Assembly: GCF_002394865.1 (NCBI RefSeq)
Contig: NZ_DGUZ01000018.1
Coordinates: 154,039-218,038, forward strand
Reading direction: 5' to 3'
Source: Fibrobacter sp. UBA4297
GTDB lineage: Bacteria > Fibrobacterota > Fibrobacteria > Fibrobacterales > Fibrobacteraceae
Length of the DNA: 64,000 bases
Shown: piece by piece, positions 1 through 7,552 of the stretch
How positions within the stretch are numbered: position 1 is the first letter of the stretch
Layout of the letters: every line of letters starts with the position of its first letter
Made by a program: the position numbers and the translations under genes
Notes under the pieces: generated by a model
Told to the model about the DNA's origin: nothing
Database searches by the model: none
What the model saw: only the letters and a program-made list of their open reading frames with translations

Positions 1-2
1 CA

Positions 3-884
3 GAACTCCGCAAAGCATTCCGCCCGAACACCAAGCTCATTTTCGGCGAAACAATCGGCAACCCCGCCTTGGGCATTTTGGACTTTGAAAAGTTCTCCAA
101 GCTCGCCAAGGAATTTGACGTTCCGTTCCTCGTTGATAACACGCTCGCAACGCCATTTCTCGTGAAACCTTTGAAACTCGGCGCAAACGTTGTCATTCAT
201 TCCGCCACAAAGTACATCGACGGTCACGCCGTTGCGCTCGGTGGTGTCGTCATTGACGGTGGCAATTACAACTGGGAAAACGGTAAGTTCCCAGACCTCG
301 TGGAACCGGATGCGCAATACGCAAACACCTCCTATACTCAAAAATTTGGACGTGCCGCATTTATCGCAAAGGCTCGCGCTCAATTCTTGCGCGATTATGG
401 CGCCGCATTAAGCCCGTTCAACGCATTCCTTTTGAATTTGGGCCTTGAAACGCTCCATTTGCGAATGCCACAGCACAGTAACAACGCACTCGCATTGGCT
501 GAATTTTTGTCCAAGCACCCCGCCGTGAATTGGGTCAGCTATCCGGGACTCAAATCTAGCCCATATTTCAAGCGCATCCGCAAATACTTTGATTATCAAG
601 GCGGCAGCGGCGTACTCACATTCGGCCTCAAGGGTGGCAGAGCTGCCATCCGCTCGTTTGTCAAAGCTTTGAAAGTCGCAGCACTCGTCGTACACGTTGG
701 CGACGCCCGCACAAGCGTTTTGCACCCGGCAACAAGCACTCATTCGCAGCTTTCGCCGAAGGACAGACTCGCCGCAGGCATCCCCGAAGACATGATTCGC
801 GTATCCGTGGGCATTGAAGACCCGCGCGACATCATCGCTGACTTTGAACAAGCTATTGCAGCAAGCACCAAAGGCGGTAAGTAA
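3..884 (+). CDS. O-acetylhomoserine sulfhydrylase-like enzyme (5' end outside window)
   Basis: PLP-dependent enzyme of the Cys/Met metabolism (cystathionine gamma-synthase) family, which makes homocysteine or methionine from O-acetylhomoserine and a sulfur donor. The open frame enters from the left edge, so the N-terminal part is missing. The PLP-lysine motif is visible as HSATKYIDGH, followed by the family ending HPATSTHS...IRVSVGIEDPRDIIADFEQA. It resembles the second copy at 5663 (HSSSKYINGN...HPESTIFTHS...IRISVGIED), but lacks the short insertion that copy has before RISVGIED. The stop overlaps the start of the next gene by one base (TAATG), so the two are translationally coupled. Which of the two paralogues makes homocysteine, and which might use methanethiol, cannot be told from sequence. 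Confidence 0.93.
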   Translation, partial: ELRKAFRPNTKLIFGETIGNPALGILDFEKFSKLAKEFDVPFLVDNTLATPFLVKPLKLGANVVIHSATKYIDGHAVALGGVVIDGGNYNWENGKFPDLVEPDAQYANTSYTQKFGRAAFIAKARAQFLRDYGAALSPFNAFLLNLGLETLHLRMPQHSNNALALAEFLSKHPAVNWVSYPGLKSSPYFKRIRKYFDYQGGSGVLTFGLKGGRAAIRSFVKALKVAALVVHVGDARTSVLHPATSTHSQLSPKDRLAAGIPEDMIRVSVGIEDPRDIIADFEQAIAASTKGGK

Positions 885-1840
885 TGAGTATCGTTGTAGA
901 TGTCAATAAATACCTTGCTTTGAATGGTGCGACAAAGCGCATCAAAGATTACCTCTCTATTGAAGTTGCCGATCACGCCTACCTGCCGAAAACAGAAGAC
1001 ATTAAAAGCGACTGGGTCGCCTACATTGCAGCCCCCGCATTCAAGCTGATTCGCGAAAAATTGGGTCACGACATTGATTCATTCGTTTCCATCGGCACAG
1101 GCTCCGGCATTGACGTGTTGGCCGGCATTGAACTTTTGGGAGCAAAGCGCGTTGGCTTCACGGATTTGCAAAGAAGCGTTGTCGCCGCCGCTGCACAGAA
1201 CGTTAGGAACAATTTAAAAAGCAACGACATTGAATTTGAATTTGGCGATGGCGATCTTTTGCAGCCGCTCAAAAACGGCAAGCGAAATTACGATGTGATT
1301 TACGAAAACCTCCCCAACGTGCCGCTCGCAAACAACACAAAGATTGAAGACAAACGCAATAGCGGCCATTACTTGGAAAAGCGCAAAGAAGCAATCCCCG
1401 AATTCGTTCACGAGCAAATGCTCGACTTGCATTACCTCGCGCTCAAGCAAGCTTGCAATTACTTGGCAGAAAACGGCGCCGTCTATTCCACGCTCGGCGG
1501 GCGCGTTCCACTCAGCGCATTCATCAAACTCGGAGAACTGGCAGGATTCCATTCTGAAATTTTCACGTATTCTTGGAAAGTCCAAGCCGAGCCGGAAGAT
1601 GTGATTTCGGGATACGCCGCGCAAGAAAAAGCTGGCCTCGGCCCTTTTAGATTCTACCGTGTCGAAGACTTGCAAAAAGCATTTGCAAACGTTTCCGTCA
1701 AAGATTCAGGCAGTCGCGCGTTTGAAATCGAAAAATCTCTAGACTCTGTAAAACTTTCTGCCACCGCCGCATACGAAGCATTCAAAAAAGGCGAAGTCAT
1801 CGGCCATACTGTCGCCGTGTTAAAATCAAGTTTAAAATAG
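884..1840 (+). CDS. class I SAM methyltransferase resembling the methionine S-methyltransferase catalytic domain
   Basis: 318 aa. The SAM-binding motif I is VSIGTGSGID (about residues 68-77), with a ENLPNVPL segment at 141-148 where related enzymes have an [N/D]PP-type loop. The C-terminal half has an LGGRVP segment (204-209), then a WKVQAEPED stretch and a SATAAYEAFKKGEVIGHTVA ending. From memory, this order resembles the N-terminal methyltransferase domain of plant methionine S-methyltransferase (GCIPQ loop, MGGRPG, TKIMQAAD, TAWAYMKSGGRISHALSV). Its place between an O-acetylhomoserine sulfhydrylase (1-bp overlap) and a DMSP-lyase-like cupin (7 bp downstream) suggests a substrate in methionine or methylsulfonium chemistry. 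That substrate is an inference; another small-molecule methyltransferase activity is possible. Confidence 0.75.
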   Translation: MSIVVDVNKYLALNGATKRIKDYLSIEVADHAYLPKTEDIKSDWVAYIAAPAFKLIREKLGHDIDSFVSIGTGSGIDVLAGIELLGAKRVGFTDLQRSVVAAAAQNVRNNLKSNDIEFEFGDGDLLQPLKNGKRNYDVIYENLPNVPLANNTKIEDKRNSGHYLEKRKEAIPEFVHEQMLDLHYLALKQACNYLAENGAVYSTLGGRVPLSAFIKLGELAGFHSEIFTYSWKVQAEPEDVISGYAAQEKAGLGPFRFYRVEDLQKAFANVSVKDSGSRAFEIEKSLDSVKLSATAAYEAFKKGEVIGHTVAVLKSSLK

Positions 1841-1847
1841 AGGTTCC

Positions 1848-2450
1848 ATGAAAAACGTTATCCACAATCTAATTGAAGAATCTCAAAAGTTCCTTTTCAA
1901 GAGAGCCAAAATAGACGACAAAATCGGGCTCGAAGCCGCCAATTTCGCAGTACGAGACATTCCAAAGCCTGTACGTAAATTTGAAAAAAGCGATTCGCCG
2001 CTAATCCGCTACATTGGAGAAGCCATCAAGCACGGGAACCCCGAAACCGCAGATTTGCTAAAAGCTTTGGAACCCGCCCTCCCCTATTTGCCGTGGAAAT
2101 ACAATTACGAGCCGCGCCCCGACATGCCTGATTTGGCCGATCAAATGGGATGGGGAGAAATTCTCGGTCCAGAAGCGCCCTATCACGACGAGCATTTTTG
2201 TTTCGGTTTTACGCTCCTAGGCAAAAACACCTTTTACCCCTCCCACTTGCACCCTGCCACAGAACTGTACGTCATTTTGTCCGGACACGCCATCTGGACA
2301 TTGGACGGAATTTCAAAAGTACGCGGTCCTGGAGAGTTTGTACTGCACCCATCCAACCACATACACTCCATGCAAACCGAACACGAACCTATGCTCGCGC
2401 TCTACACGTGGAGCGGTAAAGACGTCAAAACGCTTTCAAAATATGTGTAA
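1848..2450 (+). CDS. cupin of the dimethylsulfoniopropionate (DMSP) lyase family
   Basis: 200 aa, single cupin domain in the C-terminal half. Motif I is YPSHLHPATELYVILSGHAIW-like, giving H133-x-H135-x3-E139-x-Y141. The second motif has HPSNHIHS with H171/H173. This reproduces the metal ligands (two His, one Glu, a later His) and the catalytic tyrosine spacing of the cupin DMSP lyases DddL/Q/W/K/Y. Those enzymes cleave DMSP to dimethyl sulfide and acrylate. A soluble cytoplasmic enzyme is expected, as no signal peptide is seen. It is the third gene of a tight unit with the sulfhydrylase and the methyltransferase. The true substrate could be DMSP, S-methylmethionine or another sulfonium compound; the cupin-DLL superfamily also includes members of unknown activity. 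Confidence 0.8.
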   Translation: MKNVIHNLIEESQKFLFKRAKIDDKIGLEAANFAVRDIPKPVRKFEKSDSPLIRYIGEAIKHGNPETADLLKALEPALPYLPWKYNYEPRPDMPDLADQMGWGEILGPEAPYHDEHFCFGFTLLGKNTFYPSHLHPATELYVILSGHAIWTLDGISKVRGPGEFVLHPSNHIHSMQTEHEPMLALYTWSGKDVKTLSKYV

Positions 2451-2573
2451 AAAAATTACACTTTTTCTTAGCGCTAGATATCAAAATTTTCAATAACACT
2501 TTTGATAATTTCTTTTTGTACCTTGCTTTACGAGATGGAGAATAAGTCAAACCCATAACAAAAAGGATACAAC

Positions 2574-3125
2574 ATGTACTCTACTCACTATATGGATCTG
2601 CTGATGCAGAATTCTCCCTGGAACCTGATTCTCTTCATGGCAATCCCCGTCATTCTCGCAGAGACCATCGCCATCACGGAATTGTTCCTGCTCAAATCGC
2701 CAAATGCGCACCCGACACTCTCCAAAGTGAATCGCACCGCGGGGATTCTTGCAGGGGTCGCATTCGTTGGAATCATAATCTATTTCATTCCAAACGTCAT
2801 TATACCGCTCGCATCGGCAGGAGAATTCAGAACATGGATTGATGTCGTCGCAATATTCTCTTACATCCTTGCGGGCATTCCGATGATATTGCTTGCACTT
2901 TTGAACTTGAAACTTTTATTCCGCAAAGTTGTTGAGCAGAAAAGAACGACATACGCTATTCTTCTACTCGCCGCATTTCTCGTGCTTTCTCACATTGCCA
3001 TGATCTTCGGGATGGTTGACCCGGGAATTGCAGGCTACAAGCCCAAGGCGAAGGCAGTTTCCGAGGTTCAACCCCCTGCACACCACATGGATTCAATGCA
3101 CGAAGGTCACCACCATCACCATTGA
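2574..3125 (+). CDS. four-helix membrane protein with His-rich tail
   Basis: 183 aa, with four clear hydrophobic segments at about residues 13-40, 52-80, 92-118 and 122-145. The cytoplasmic or periplasmic tail ends in a run of five histidines preceded by HHMDSMHEGH. A good ribosome site (AAAAAGGA) lies 6 bases before the ATG. The start YSTHYMDLLMQNSPWNLILF looks like a small conserved membrane family, but I cannot name it with confidence. The histidine tail suggests metal binding, for example nickel, zinc or copper, though it could be incidental. A weak hairpin terminator follows at 3176. Confidence 0.7.
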   Translation: MYSTHYMDLLMQNSPWNLILFMAIPVILAETIAITELFLLKSPNAHPTLSKVNRTAGILAGVAFVGIIIYFIPNVIIPLASAGEFRTWIDVVAIFSYILAGIPMILLALLNLKLLFRKVVEQKRTTYAILLLAAFLVLSHIAMIFGMVDPGIAGYKPKAKAVSEVQPPAHHMDSMHEGHHHHH

Positions 3126-3175
3126 GCATTCAATTTCTTGAATAACGCCCTTACAAGCCATAGCTTTTTTGTATT

Positions 3176-3200
3176 AGCCAAGCATTAACTTGGCTTTTAT
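3176..3200 (+). terminator. hairpin terminator after the membrane protein gene
   Basis: A 7-bp perfect stem, AGCCAAG and CTTGGCT around CATTAA, is followed by TTTTATATTT. It separates the membrane protein gene from bioB. Confidence 0.6.
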
Positions 3201-3244
3201 ATTTGTCACCAAAATTCAACAAGTTCAATGACGATAGTTTAAGA

Positions 3245-4234
3245 ATGACAATTACAGATTATTTGACGAAAGATTGGGACGAAAGCAAAACCCTTACCCG
3301 CGAAGAATGTTTGCAAATTTTAAATTTTCCAGACAACCAGCTAGATTTGTTAATCGAAGCCGCATTTAAGTTGCGCACTAAATACAAAGGCAACCGTGTC
3401 AACATTCAGCTTTTGACAAATGTCCGTAGCGGCAACTGCACTCAAAATTGCGCCTATTGCGCCCAATCTCGCGATTCCGAAGCACCCATTGAAAAATACA
3501 AAAGTGTTTCGGACGACAAGCTCTACGGCGACAATAATCTTGTTGATGAATTTCACCTGTCTCGGCACTGCATCGGGCTTTCGGGCATGGGTTTTACAGA
3601 CAAAGAAATTGAAGAACTCGCCGAACGCATTGCGCACATGAAGAAATCGGGCACGCACATTTGCTGTTCCATCGGATTCTTGACAGAACACCAAGCCCGC
3701 ATTTTAAAGGCGGCGGGCCTTGACCGCATCAATCACAACCTGAATACGAGCCGCCGTTTTTACCCCGAAATTTGCAGCACCCACACATACGAGCGACGCA
3801 TCCAAAACATTCGCATGTTGCAGAGCATCGGCTTTGAAATTTGCTGCGGCGGCATCATTGGCATGGGCGAATCAAAAGAAGACGTGGTCGATATGCTTTT
3901 TGACTTGGTCGCCATCAATCCAGAATCCGTCCCCATAAACTTTTTGTTGCCGGTCAAAGGCACACGCCTCGCCAACCGCGACATTTCCGGGCTCACATTC
4001 GAATACGGCATCAAAATTCTTTGCCTTGCCCGCCTGTTGCTCCCGAAATCGGACATCCGTTGCGCCGCCGGCCGCGAAGTCTATTTCAAAGGACACGAAA
4101 AAGAACTCTTCAAAGTCGCCGATTCCATTTTCGCTTCGGGTTACCTCACCGAAGGCGGTCAAAGTCTGGAAGCTACATTCCGCCAAATCGAAAACGCAGG
4201 CTTCACATGGGCTGTAGAAAGCAAAGACGAATAA
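3245..4234 (+). CDS. bioB: biotin synthase
   Basis: Radical SAM enzyme that inserts sulfur into dethiobiotin, the last step of biotin synthesis. From the ATG at 3245 it is 329 aa; an upstream in-frame TTG at 3203 is an unlikely start. The 4Fe-4S motif is SGNCTQNCAYCAQS, typical of BioB. The 2Fe-2S ligands are all present: Cys in RHCIGLSG, Cys in HICCSIG, Cys in EICCGGIIGMGE, and Arg in DIRCAAGRE. The INHNLNTS segment also matches the family. No other biotin genes lie nearby; it sits among sulfur genes, which fits its use of an Fe-S cluster as sulfur donor. A LysE-type exporter starts 20 bp downstream. Confidence 0.95.
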   Translation: MTITDYLTKDWDESKTLTREECLQILNFPDNQLDLLIEAAFKLRTKYKGNRVNIQLLTNVRSGNCTQNCAYCAQSRDSEAPIEKYKSVSDDKLYGDNNLVDEFHLSRHCIGLSGMGFTDKEIEELAERIAHMKKSGTHICCSIGFLTEHQARILKAAGLDRINHNLNTSRRFYPEICSTHTYERRIQNIRMLQSIGFEICCGGIIGMGESKEDVVDMLFDLVAINPESVPINFLLPVKGTRLANRDISGLTFEYGIKILCLARLLLPKSDIRCAAGREVYFKGHEKELFKVADSIFASGYLTEGGQSLEATFRQIENAGFTWAVESKDE

Positions 4235-4253
4235 TCATCGAACAGGTCGCTTA

Positions 4254-4850
4254 GTGTCACTAGAAATCGCACTTTCTTTTTTGCTTTATGCATTCGTCTC
4301 GGGAATTACACCGGGACCAGCGAACCTCTGTTCACTCTCAGTAGCGATGGGCAGCGGGAAAAGCGTCGCGATAAAGCAATGGTACGGACTTTTCACCGGA
4401 TACACAATCGTCTCGCTAGCATCTGTTTTTATAGTTTATTTTATCAGTAGTGCATTTGAAAATTTCATCCGGGTATTTGCTTTCGTCGGAGCAATTTACA
4501 TTGCATATTTGGCAATCAGCCTTTTAATTCAAGCGTTCAAGCCACTCGAAGAAATCCGCAACAGCCGCACAACCGGTAGTTTCCGCACAGGTCTTTTCGT
4601 GCAACTCACGAACGTTAAAATCATGGTGTTCTGCCTCACGGCAATCACAACCTACATCCTCCCCTACCACCATGATTTTTCGCACTTGCTGCTGTTCGGC
4701 ATACTATTGCCGCTTACAGGCCCCATCTGCAATTTGGCGTGGCTTTTCGCAGGCGTTTTACTGCAAGGGCTTTTCAAAAAGCACCACAGAATTTTCTACA
4801 CGCTCATGGGACTCTCGCTACTGTATTGCGCCATCGGGATTGTGAAGTGA
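4254..4850 (+). CDS. LysE/RhtB family amino-acid exporter
   Basis: 198 aa inner-membrane protein starting at GTG, with about six hydrophobic segments. The diagnostic N-terminal motif is GITPGPANL, and the central region matches LysE/RhtB transporters that export amino acids or related metabolites. Twenty bp after bioB, so probably co-transcribed. Substrate cannot be told; the sulfur-amino-acid neighbourhood makes cysteine, homoserine or methionine derivatives plausible. Confidence 0.88.
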   Translation: MSLEIALSFLLYAFVSGITPGPANLCSLSVAMGSGKSVAIKQWYGLFTGYTIVSLASVFIVYFISSAFENFIRVFAFVGAIYIAYLAISLLIQAFKPLEEIRNSRTTGSFRTGLFVQLTNVKIMVFCLTAITTYILPYHHDFSHLLLFGILLPLTGPICNLAWLFAGVLLQGLFKKHHRIFYTLMGLSLLYCAIGIVK

Positions 4851-4874
4851 GGAACTTTTCCCCTCATCTGTATT

Positions 4875-5095
4875 CTACTTCATTTGAGAAAGTGCGTAAA
4901 TGGGACATATATCAACATGACGAATTGCATTGTTATCTAATTCGTCCTTATATTCAAATTCGCCAAAATTTTCCAGTGAACACCGATACGCTTTTGTCAA
5001 TTTTTTATCGCGCATCATCAGCCAAAGACTTTTCATTCCACCTTTCGTTCCTGCTTTTACCTCAATGGGGGTTACGCGAGCTTCGCTACCTAAAG
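4875..5095 (-). pseudogene. C-terminal remnant of an AAA/DUF4143-type ATPase
   Basis: Reading the minus strand from about 5095 to the TAG at 4875 gives a continuous peptide containing VTPIEVKAGTKGGMKSLW, then RCSLENFGEFEYKDE and a final HVDICPIYALSQMK. This is the typical C-terminal end (PD-(D/E)xK-like 'P(V/I)EVKAG' segment) of predicted AAA ATPases with a DUF4143 domain, common in gut and rumen bacteria. No start codon or ATPase domain remains upstream, because the sequence abuts the truncated sulfate-binding protein at about 5115. The N-terminal five-sixths of the gene is gone. Confidence 0.65.
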
Positions 5096-5116
5096 GGAGC
5101 CCATTCGCACTAGTAC

Positions 5117-5482
5117 GTGTCTTACGACCCGACGCGTGAATTCTATTCCAATTACAATCATATTTTTATGAAGCATCGGAAAGAGGCGACCGGCAAGGAT
5201 GTGAAAATTACGCAGTTTCATGGCGGTTCGGGCAAGCAGGCGCTTGAGGTAGTGAGCGGGCTTGAAGCGGATGTGGTCACGCTCGCGCTGGAATACGACG
5301 TGAACATTGTCCGTAACGCAGGGCTTATTGAAAACGGCTGGGTCAAGGATTACGAAATCGTGATGCCGAGTGTGAGCGTTTTGGCGGTTGGGATAAAGCA
5401 CAAGCCAAGCACTTTGCTGACGGCGCCATTTTTGACCAGATTTACGAGAAAAATTAAGCATTTCAAAGTGCAAATAAAATAA
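5117..5482 (+). pseudogene. truncated and internally deleted sulfate-binding protein (Sbp)
   Basis: The peptide begins abruptly at SYDPTREFYSNYN and continues with GGSGKQALEVVSGLEADVVTLALEYDV, the conserved N-terminal core of periplasmic sulfate/thiosulfate-binding proteins of CysTWA transporters. The signal peptide is missing; an in-frame TAG lies 6 bases upstream of the GTG. After ENGWVKD the sequence jumps to YEIVMPSVSVLA, which matches a segment near the C-terminus of Sbp, implying an internal deletion. The last 25 residues are unrelated. It is therefore a decayed gene, although a 121-codon frame stays open. Confidence 0.75.
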
Positions 5483-5505
5483 CAAAATCCTAGTTATAGA
5501 AGCAC

Positions 5506-5532
5506 CTCGTTCAATAGCTGAGCGAGTTTTTT
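5506..5532 (+). terminator. hairpin terminator upstream of metY
   Basis: Stem CTCGTTCA/TGAGCGAG (one wobble pair), loop ATAG, followed by TTTTTT. It would isolate the metY promoter from upstream transcription. Confidence 0.6.
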
Positions 5533-5580
5533 ATAGCAACCAAAAACCTCTTTCCTATAGAAAATACCTATTAAAAGCCA

Positions 5581-5662
5581 TATAAAATTAGTATTGGACA
5601 TTTACGCTTTTGCGTTCTATTTTTACCCACAAAATTTATAGGATTATGTACGGAGAACCCGA
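5581..5662 (+). promoter_or_regulatory. sulfur-regulon promoter 1 and leader (metY)
   Basis: AAAATTAGTATTGGACA (-35 TTGGAC at 5594) is followed after 18 bp by TATTTT at 5618. The same block with the same spacing occurs before tusA and before the MoaD-E1-rhodanese gene. The leader ends with GTACGGAGA, also shared, which supplies the ribosome site. Confidence 0.7.
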
Positions 5663-6892
5663 ATGGATTTTAATACTACTTTATTGCATCATAATTTTGA
5701 AAGTGAACGAAGTACCGGCTCTACGCTTACCCCTATTTATCAAGTCAGTGCATTTTCGCAAGAATCCGCAGAGAAACTCGAAGCTGTTTTTAACAATAGG
5801 GCTCCGGGTTTTGCATATACGCGTATCGGAAACCCCACGACAGATTCTTTCGAAAGGCGCATTGCATCTCTTGAAAAGGGCATCGGCGCGGTCGCATGCT
5901 CTTCGGGCATGGCAGCAGTAACGCTTTCGCTTTTGAACATTTTGCAGTCCGGCGACGAAGTTATTGCAAGTACGGCATTGTTTGGCGGCACGATTGACTT
6001 GTTCCACGATTTGGAAGCATTCGGCATTAAAACCCGTTACGTCACAGAAGTTACTGCTGAGAGCGTTCGTTCGCAATTGAGCGATAAGACCAAGGCTGTT
6101 TTTACAGAACTTATCGGCAACCCAAAACTCAATGTCGTTGATATTCAAAGCGTTGCAGATGTCGCACACGAAGCAGGCGTCCCGCTGATTGTCGACAGCA
6201 CGACGGCAACTCCTTACCTTGTCCGTCCTTTTGATTTTGGCGCCGACATCGTTGTCCATTCCTCTTCAAAATACATCAACGGAAACGGAAGCGCCATCAG
6301 CGGCATCATCGTCGATAGCGGAAAATTCAAGTGGGATTACGCTAAATACAAAGGTTTGGAAGAATACAAACGCTTTGGCAAGTTTGCGTACCTCGCTAAG
6401 CTCCGCAATGGCATTTGGCGTAACGTCGGATGTTGTCTCGCGCCAGCAACCGCATTTCTCAACTCACTCGGGCTTGAAACTCTCGGGCTCCGCATGGAGC
6501 GATTGTGTAGCAACGCCTTGCAACTCGCTGAATTTTTGCAAAGTTTCGAAGGAATCAAAGTTAACTATCCCGCATTAAAAGGCAATAGCTATTACGATCT
6601 TGTACAAAAGCAGTTTAACGGCAAGGGCGGAGCCATAATTTCCATTGATGCAGGCACAAAAGAAAAAGCATTCAAGCTCATCAACAGCTTGAAATACGCT
6701 ACAATCGCCACGAACATTGGAGACTTGCGCACGCTCGTCATCCACCCGGAAAGCACGATTTTCACGCACAGTTCCAAGCAACAGAAGGAAAACGCTGGTG
6801 TATTTGAAGGCTCCATCCGCATTAGCGTAGGTATTGAAGATATTGCCGACCTCAAGGAAGATTTCGAACAAGCTATAAAGCAAATTTCGTAG
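5663..6892 (+). CDS. metY: O-acetylhomoserine sulfhydrylase (MetY)
   Basis: 409 aa PLP enzyme of the Cys/Met metabolism family. Visible motifs are TRIGNPTTDSFERRIASLE near the N-terminus, the SSGMAAVT phosphate-binding segment, the PLP-lysine motif VVHSSSKYINGNG, and the ending RISVGIEDIADLKEDFEQA. It combines O-acetylhomoserine with sulfide or a thiocarboxylated carrier protein to give homocysteine. Immediately downstream are tusA, a ThiS-like carrier, an E1 enzyme and JAMM peptidases, the gene set of the Wolinella HcyS/HcyF/HcyD pathway in which MetY uses HcyS thiocarboxylate. Start ATG 5663 has a GGAGA site. It has its own copy of the shared promoter. Confidence 0.93.
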   Translation: MDFNTTLLHHNFESERSTGSTLTPIYQVSAFSQESAEKLEAVFNNRAPGFAYTRIGNPTTDSFERRIASLEKGIGAVACSSGMAAVTLSLLNILQSGDEVIASTALFGGTIDLFHDLEAFGIKTRYVTEVTAESVRSQLSDKTKAVFTELIGNPKLNVVDIQSVADVAHEAGVPLIVDSTTATPYLVRPFDFGADIVVHSSSKYINGNGSAISGIIVDSGKFKWDYAKYKGLEEYKRFGKFAYLAKLRNGIWRNVGCCLAPATAFLNSLGLETLGLRMERLCSNALQLAEFLQSFEGIKVNYPALKGNSYYDLVQKQFNGKGGAIISIDAGTKEKAFKLINSLKYATIATNIGDLRTLVIHPESTIFTHSSKQQKENAGVFEGSIRISVGIEDIADLKEDFEQAIKQIS

Positions 6893-6932
6893 CTATTAAC
6901 CAATGACCATTGACTAATAACTAACAACCATA
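6893..6932. repeat. degenerate intergenic short repeat
   Basis: AT-rich tract made of variants of 'TAACCAATGACCATTGACTAATAACTAAC'-type units. Very similar tracts occur at 9266-9290 and 45207-45306. No coding potential. Confidence 0.5.
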
Positions 6933-6944
6933 TAAAAAATTTCA

Positions 6945-7029
6945 ATAACTCAGCATAAAAATTAAGTATTGGACAAAGTAAATAACGCGTTCTATATTTA
7001 GCATCAAAAATTATAGTACGGAGATAAAA
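6945..7029 (+). promoter_or_regulatory. sulfur-regulon promoter 2 and leader (tusA operon)
   Basis: GCATAAAAATTAAGTATTGGAC, with -35 TTGGAC at 6969, an 18-bp spacer and TATATT at 6993. An upstream block TCAATAA-CTC-GCATAAAAATTAAG is shared almost base for base with promoter 3 at 9312. The leader carries GTACGGAGA 6 bases before the tusA ATG. Confidence 0.75.
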
Positions 7030-7278
7030 ATGTCAGAAGAAATTAAAATAGACGAAACCGTTGACGTCACCGACGTCAAATGCCCCACTACATTTGTCAA
7101 GGCTAAAGTCGCTATCGAAGAACTTGACGAAGGTCAGATTCTCGCCATCCGCCTGAACGACGGCGAACCGGTGCAGAATGTGCCGCGCAGCCTCAAGGAA
7201 GAAGGCCACGAAATTCTCAAGCTCAACGACAATCAGGATGGAACATACACGCTCTTTGTGAAAAAAGTCGGGGACTAA
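7030..7278 (+). CDS. tusA: TusA-family sulfurtransferase
   Basis: 82 aa. It has the TusA-type fold signature with the single catalytic cysteine in DVKCPTTFVKAK (Cys18 region) and a C-terminal DGTYTLFVKK strand. TusA-like proteins carry persulfide sulfur from a cysteine desulfurase or rhodanese to an acceptor. It is the first gene of the operon with the ThiS-like carrier and the E1 enzyme, which suggests it delivers the sulfur that turns the adenylated carrier into a thiocarboxylate. The alternative is a generic persulfide shuttle. Sulfide itself could also serve, as in Wolinella. Confidence 0.87.
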   Translation: MSEEIKIDETVDVTDVKCPTTFVKAKVAIEELDEGQILAIRLNDGEPVQNVPRSLKEEGHEILKLNDNQDGTYTLFVKKVGD

Positions 7279-7310
7279 GGAGATTCCCGCTCAGAGGCGG
7301 GAATGACAAG
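7279..7310. repeat. REP-like palindrome
   Basis: GGAGATTCCCGCTC-AGA-GGCGGGAATGACA, an imperfect palindrome between tusA and the carrier gene. Relatives lie at 10944-11027 and 44337-44370. It may form a hairpin in the mRNA and set different levels for the two genes. Confidence 0.7.
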
Positions 7311-7345
7311 ATCAAAAAAATTTCAACCCATAAGGAATTTCAAAA

Positions 7346-7552
7346 ATGTTTATTACTGTTGCAGGAAACAAGAAAGAAGTTAAAGACGGATTCACCGTTG
7401 CAGAACTCATTGAACAAGAAAAGGTGGAAACGCCGCAATACGTGACCGTTTCCGTGAACGATGAATTTGTCGAAAACGACAATTTCGCAACGACCGCTCT
7501 CAAGGACGGCGACAACGTCGAATTCCTCTACTTCATGGGAGGTGGTCAGTAA
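7346..7552 (+). CDS. ThiS/HcyS-like sulfur carrier protein with masked C-terminus
   Basis: 68 aa beta-grasp protein of the ThiS/MoaD family (MFITVAGNKKEVKDGFTVAE... DGDNVEFLYFMGGGQ). Carriers of this type are adenylated and thiocarboxylated on a C-terminal Gly-Gly. Here one glutamine follows the glycines (Gly65-Gly66-Gly67-Gln68), so the end is masked and probably must be trimmed first. In Wolinella, HcyS carries an extra C-terminal alanine removed by the JAMM peptidase HcyD. The start lies 67 bp after tusA, and the stop overlaps the E1 start (TAATGG). ThiS of thiamine synthesis is the alternative, but no thiamine genes are nearby. Confidence 0.87.
   Translation: MFITVAGNKKEVKDGFTVAELIEQEKVETPQYVTVSVNDEFVENDNFATTALKDGDNVEFLYFMGGGQ

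Noticed and set aside
5610..5921. 103-codon plus-strand frame overlapping the metY start
   Set aside because: Alternative frame of metY without ribosome site or homology.
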